From assembly GCA_020850915.1 (NCBI GenBank), contig JADZDV010000478.1, forward strand, positions 1 to 8,394: 8,394 bases of DNA, given 5' to 3'. A program made the translations under genes and the position numbers. A model generated the notes under the pieces. It was not told where the DNA came from. It worked only from the letters and a program-made list of their open reading frames with translations, and did no database searches. This DNA comes from Chloroflexota bacterium (GTDB lineage Bacteria > Chloroflexota > UBA6077 > JADZDV01). Positions 6,330-8,394 of this stretch are shown in pieces; positions within the stretch are counted from its first letter, which is position 1; every line of letters begins with the position of its first letter.

Positions 6330-6439
6330 GCAGCAGTTTACTGAACGGGCGCCAGCGCCGCTACGCGGCTCGATCCGTGGCGCGGGACTCGTCCGTGTAT
6401 GATGGACCGGTCAACCTTTCACAGTTAGGAGCCTGTTCG
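6330..6439. promoter_or_regulatory. Divergent promoter region between PAC2 and PIG-L genes
   Basis: This is a 110-bp region serving both genes. On the plus strand TATGAT at 6398-6403 resembles a -10 box and would start transcription about 30 nt before the PIG-L GTG, but no good -35 hexamer lies 16-18 bp upstream. A short hairpin (GCCGC-tac-GCGGC, 6357-6369) lies in the middle. The minus-strand promoter is not evident. Confidence 0.35.
6427..6431 (+). promoter_or_regulatory. Ribosome-binding site choosing the GTG start of the PIG-L deacetylase
   Basis: AGGAG, 8 nt upstream of the GTG at 6440-6442. It supports starting at that GTG rather than at the in-frame GTG at 6377, which would add 21 residues with no family similarity and would overlap the likely promoter. 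Confidence 0.6.
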
Positions 6440-7129
6440 GTGCGTGTCCTGTCCGTCTCTGCGCATCCTGATGATGACACGTTGTTCGCCGGCGGCATGC
6501 TGGCCAAGCTGGCGGGAGAGGGACACGAAGTCTACAGTCTGCTGACAACCCGCGGAGAGGGGGGCGAAGTGGGCGAGCCGCCCGTCGGTCCCAAGGAGCA
6601 GCTCGGCCAGCTGCGAGAGCTGGAAGCGCGCGCCGCTGCGCGGGAGCTCGGCGAACGGGACATCTTCTTCCTCGATTTTGTCGACCCGCACATGGAGATT
6701 GACGGCATCGCCCTGCCGATCGACGCCACGCTCGAGGAGTTCAGCCGAGCCGTCTCCGCCCACCTGGAGCGACTGCGTCCGGAGGTCGTCCTCACCCACG
6801 GTCAGGATGGTGAATACGGTCACCCGCAGCACAAGTTCACCCACCAGGCAGTCCGCGCGGCGATTCGGAGCCTGGCGCCCTGGCGCCCCGCCCAGTTCGT
6901 GACCTGGGTTGCGAGGACCGAGCAGAACGCCGGGGAACGATTGACCAATGACAGCGACCCGGCCGACAAGATCTTCGACACTGGTCAGTGGTGGGAGCGG
7001 AAGGTCGCCGCGGCGATGGCTCACCGCAGTCAGCATGCGATGTTCCTTCGGAACAGCAAGCAGCCGAGCGTGCCGGATATGGTCCGCAAGGTGGAGAGCT
7101 ACCGTCACTGGCGGCCCGAGGAGCTCTAG
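6440..7129 (+). CDS. PIG-L family deacetylase (LmbE-like zinc hydrolase)
   Basis: A 229-residue zinc-dependent N-deacetylase of the PIG-L/LmbE family. Relatives remove acetyl groups from GlcNAc-linked substrates, for example MshB (GlcNAc-Ins in mycothiol synthesis), BshB (bacillithiol) and PIG-L (GlcNAc-PI). The signature starts almost at the N-terminus: SAHPDDD (7-13), giving zinc ligands His9 and Asp12 and catalytic base Asp11. The second motif, THGQDGEYGHPQHKFTH (119-135), supplies His128 and His131, matching the MshB catalytic and zinc histidines. Length is typical. The GTG start at 6440 places the motif where the family has it and has AGGAG 8 nt upstream. The substrate cannot be assigned, because no thiol-biosynthesis ligase or glycosyltransferase is nearby. 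The gene is divergent from PAC2 and convergent with the nucleotidyltransferase, sharing CTAG at the two stop codons. Confidence 0.92.
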   Translation: MRVLSVSAHPDDDTLFAGGMLAKLAGEGHEVYSLLTTRGEGGEVGEPPVGPKEQLGQLRELEARAAARELGERDIFFLDFVDPHMEIDGIALPIDATLEEFSRAVSAHLERLRPEVVLTHGQDGEYGHPQHKFTHQAVRAAIRSLAPWRPAQFVTWVARTEQNAGERLTNDSDPADKIFDTGQWWERKVAAAMAHRSQHAMFLRNSKQPSVPDMVRKVESYRHWRPEEL

Positions 7130-8055
7130 CGCTCGTCCGCGAGCCCGAGCAGCCGGCACCGCAAGGCTCGGCCGTCCCGAGAGGCCCCGCGGGCTTTCCC
7201 GACCACGCTGGCGAGGTCGGTGTTGGCTGGCAGCTCGCCACGGCTGAGTGCGCCGAGCGCGGCCACCCGCAGTGCGTATCGGTCCACCCTCTCGCCGGAC
7301 GGCAGCATGACCGGTGGACGGTACACTCCGGTTTCGGCCACGAGCTTCCGCGTCTCGATGGGAGCGTCCGCCGGGACCGGCCGGCCCGCCCCTAGAGCGG
7401 AGCGCAGCCCGGTTGAGGAGTCGTCGGCGACGGTTGCGTCGAGCGACAGGGAGGTGATCGCCTGCGCGTACGGCTGGTTCTCGGGGCGCGCGAGCAGCGC
7501 GCCGAGCTCCGCTTCGCCGTCGCGCCCGCGGGGCGCGACGGCGAAGCTCGCCCGGTCGAACAGCTCGCCCAGCGCCGCGTCGCGGTCGGAGTAATAGCGC
7601 GGGTCAAGTACCTGCACGATCTTGTCGAATCCGACAACGAAGACCGGTCTCGGTCCTCCCACAGTATGGAGCAGTCTGGCCTGGTCGACGTAGAGCCCAC
7701 GGTTCAGGAGAACTGTCGCCCGCTGACCGAGGCGTTGGTCGTGCAGCTCCAGGCAGAGCAGCCGGTCCACAAGGGTGGCGCCGGTGACCAGCTCTTTGTC
7801 CACAGTGCGTGTGCTCAGGGCGAACATCAGCCGGTCGGGTCGCAACTGGTCGAGCGCTGCCAGGGCGAGCAGTTCGTGAGCGCGAGTCAGGGGATTGAAC
7901 GATCCGGCGAGCACGGCAAGGGGCGCCCAGCGGGCAACGGCCACATGCGCGGCATCTACCAGGCGGATGCTCGGGTCGATCGATTCCTGAGCAGCGCGCA
8001 CAAGCCCGTCCAGGCGCAGCAGCTCGGCGGCATCCCACCACGGATCGGCGCTCAT
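7126..8055 (-). CDS. NMNAT/NadD-like nucleotidyltransferase with N- and C-terminal extensions
   Basis: A 309-residue protein with a cytidylyltransferase-like (HIGH superfamily) core related to nicotinate/nicotinamide mononucleotide adenylyltransferases, which join ATP to the mononucleotide in NAD synthesis. The phosphate-binding motif GSFNPLTRAHELL (51-63) keeps Gly51, Pro55 and His60 but has Thr57 where many bacterial NadD proteins have His; Thr there is common in eukaryotic-type NMNAT. VVGFDKIVQVLDPRYY (140-155) matches the substrate-recognition GxD region, and DDSSTGLRSALGAGRP (211-226) matches the ISSTxIR adenylate motif. Bacterial NadD is usually about 200 residues. Here about 45 residues precede the core and about 80 follow it, neither of which I recognise. 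A role in NAD synthesis is therefore plausible but not certain. The ATG at 8053-8055 lies 15 bp after the receiver-domain stop on the same strand, with no strong ribosome-binding site, so translation may be coupled. Confidence 0.82.
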   Translation of the reverse strand: MSADPWWDAAELLRLDGLVRAAQESIDPSIRLVDAAHVAVARWAPLAVLAGSFNPLTRAHELLALAALDQLRPDRLMFALSTRTVDKELVTGATLVDRLLCLELHDQRLGQRATVLLNRGLYVDQARLLHTVGGPRPVFVVGFDKIVQVLDPRYYSDRDAALGELFDRASFAVAPRGRDGEAELGALLARPENQPYAQAITSLSLDATVADDSSTGLRSALGAGRPVPADAPIETRKLVAETGVYRPPVMLPSGERVDRYALRVAALGALSRGELPANTDLASVVGKARGASRDGRALRCRLLGLADER

Positions 8056-8070
8056 TCAGTAGCGTAACGT

Positions 8071-8394
8071 TCAGGAGCGCTGCAGCTCGAGCACACGCTC
8101 CACCTCGTCAAGGTCGAACGGCTTTCGCAGCACGAGCGCGGGCCAGGTGCCCCCACGGGGTGCCTCGAGCAGGGCGGTCGGGTACGCCGTGACGAAGACG
8201 ACCACCGTGCGCGGTGACAACTGCGCGATACGCTTCGCGGCCTGGACGCCGTCCACCTCGCCCATGCGCACGTCCAGCAATACGTGCGAGTAGTGCCGTC
8301 GCCGCACCAGCTCGATCGCGCGCTCGCCGCTAGAGACGGCCTCAACCGCGTACCCAGACTCCTCGAGCGCGCTCCGCAGCAGGTCGCGAATCGA
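8071..8394 (-). CDS. Response-regulator receiver-domain protein (partial, N-terminus beyond right edge)
   Basis: 107 residues are visible, open at the right edge. They form nearly a whole CheY-like receiver domain that lacks only the first strand with its acidic pair. The visible part starts SIRDLLRSALEESGYAVEA and continues to HVLLDVRMGEVDG, where Asp41 (visible numbering) is the phosphoacceptor. Thr69 (VVVFVTAYP) and Lys91 (VLRKPFDLDEVE) are the switch threonine and conserved lysine. The protein ends about ten residues after the lysine helix with no output domain, so it is a stand-alone receiver unless a domain precedes the receiver outside the window. A GTG at 8305-8307 could give a 78-residue ORF, but it would cut the receiver in half, so it is not the true start. 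It is probably co-transcribed with the nucleotidyltransferase 15 bp downstream. The partner kinase is not in view. Confidence 0.88.
   Translation of the reverse strand, partial: SIRDLLRSALEESGYAVEAVSSGERAIELVRRRHYSHVLLDVRMGEVDGVQAAKRIAQLSPRTVVVFVTAYPTALLEAPRGGTWPALVLRKPFDLDEVERVLELQRS

Noticed and set aside
6377..6439. Upstream GTG start for the PIG-L protein
   Set aside because: The extra 21 residues lack family similarity, and an AGGAG site favours the GTG at 6440.
6425..7159. Minus-strand open frame opposite the PIG-L gene
   Set aside because: It is antisense to a gene with intact catalytic motifs and shows no domain of its own.
1..8394. CRISPR array, tRNA or rRNA gene, transposon ends or integrase
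   Set aside because: I saw no regularly spaced direct repeats, no cloverleaf or rRNA-like stretch and no recombinase or transposase motif on either strand by eye. A dedicated scan could still find a diverged element.

Overview
The window is very GC-rich bacterial DNA, densely packed with genes, and every call comes from reading the sequence alone. GTG and probably TTG starts are common. The gene mix is an HflX GTPase, a sugar-acid-type IlvD/Edd dehydratase, tandem cupins, a PAC2 protein, a PIG-L deacetylase and an NMNAT-like nucleotidyltransferase. This suggests a high-GC Gram-positive-like lineage, most likely Chloroflexota (Thermomicrobia-like or uncultured), with Actinomycetota as the alternative. 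That placement is inference; no rRNA or other marker is present.

Left block (1-4332), all on the minus strand. In transcription order it holds an IlvD/Edd dehydratase, hflX only 36 bp downstream, a small two-helix membrane protein, and a larger membrane protein with a Pro/Ala-rich tail that runs off the left edge. The dehydratase and hflX look co-transcribed. The two membrane genes follow after a 131-bp gap and may or may not belong to the same unit.

Centre (4333-5375). A 181-bp divergent intergenic region separates the dehydratase from two tandem plus-strand cupin genes, 16 bp apart and about 61% identical by my count. The cupins and the dehydratase could share regulation and a small-molecule (sugar-acid) pathway, but that is only a hypothesis. 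A hairpin lies between the second cupin and the convergent PAC2 gene.

Right block (5376-8394). A minus-strand PAC2-family protein is divergent from a plus-strand PIG-L deacetylase. The PIG-L gene ends tail-to-tail with an NMNAT-like nucleotidyltransferase, the two stop codons sharing a CTAG. The nucleotidyltransferase lies 15 bp downstream of a response-regulator receiver domain whose N-terminus is cut by the right edge.

I found no rRNA, tRNA, CRISPR array, transposase or phage gene. No intergenic stretch exceeds 300 bp. Nothing here is an obvious new defence or mobile system. The points most worth a second look are the paired cupins with a missing glutamate ligand, the enlarged nucleotidyltransferase beside a receiver domain, and the Pro-rich membrane protein at the left edge.
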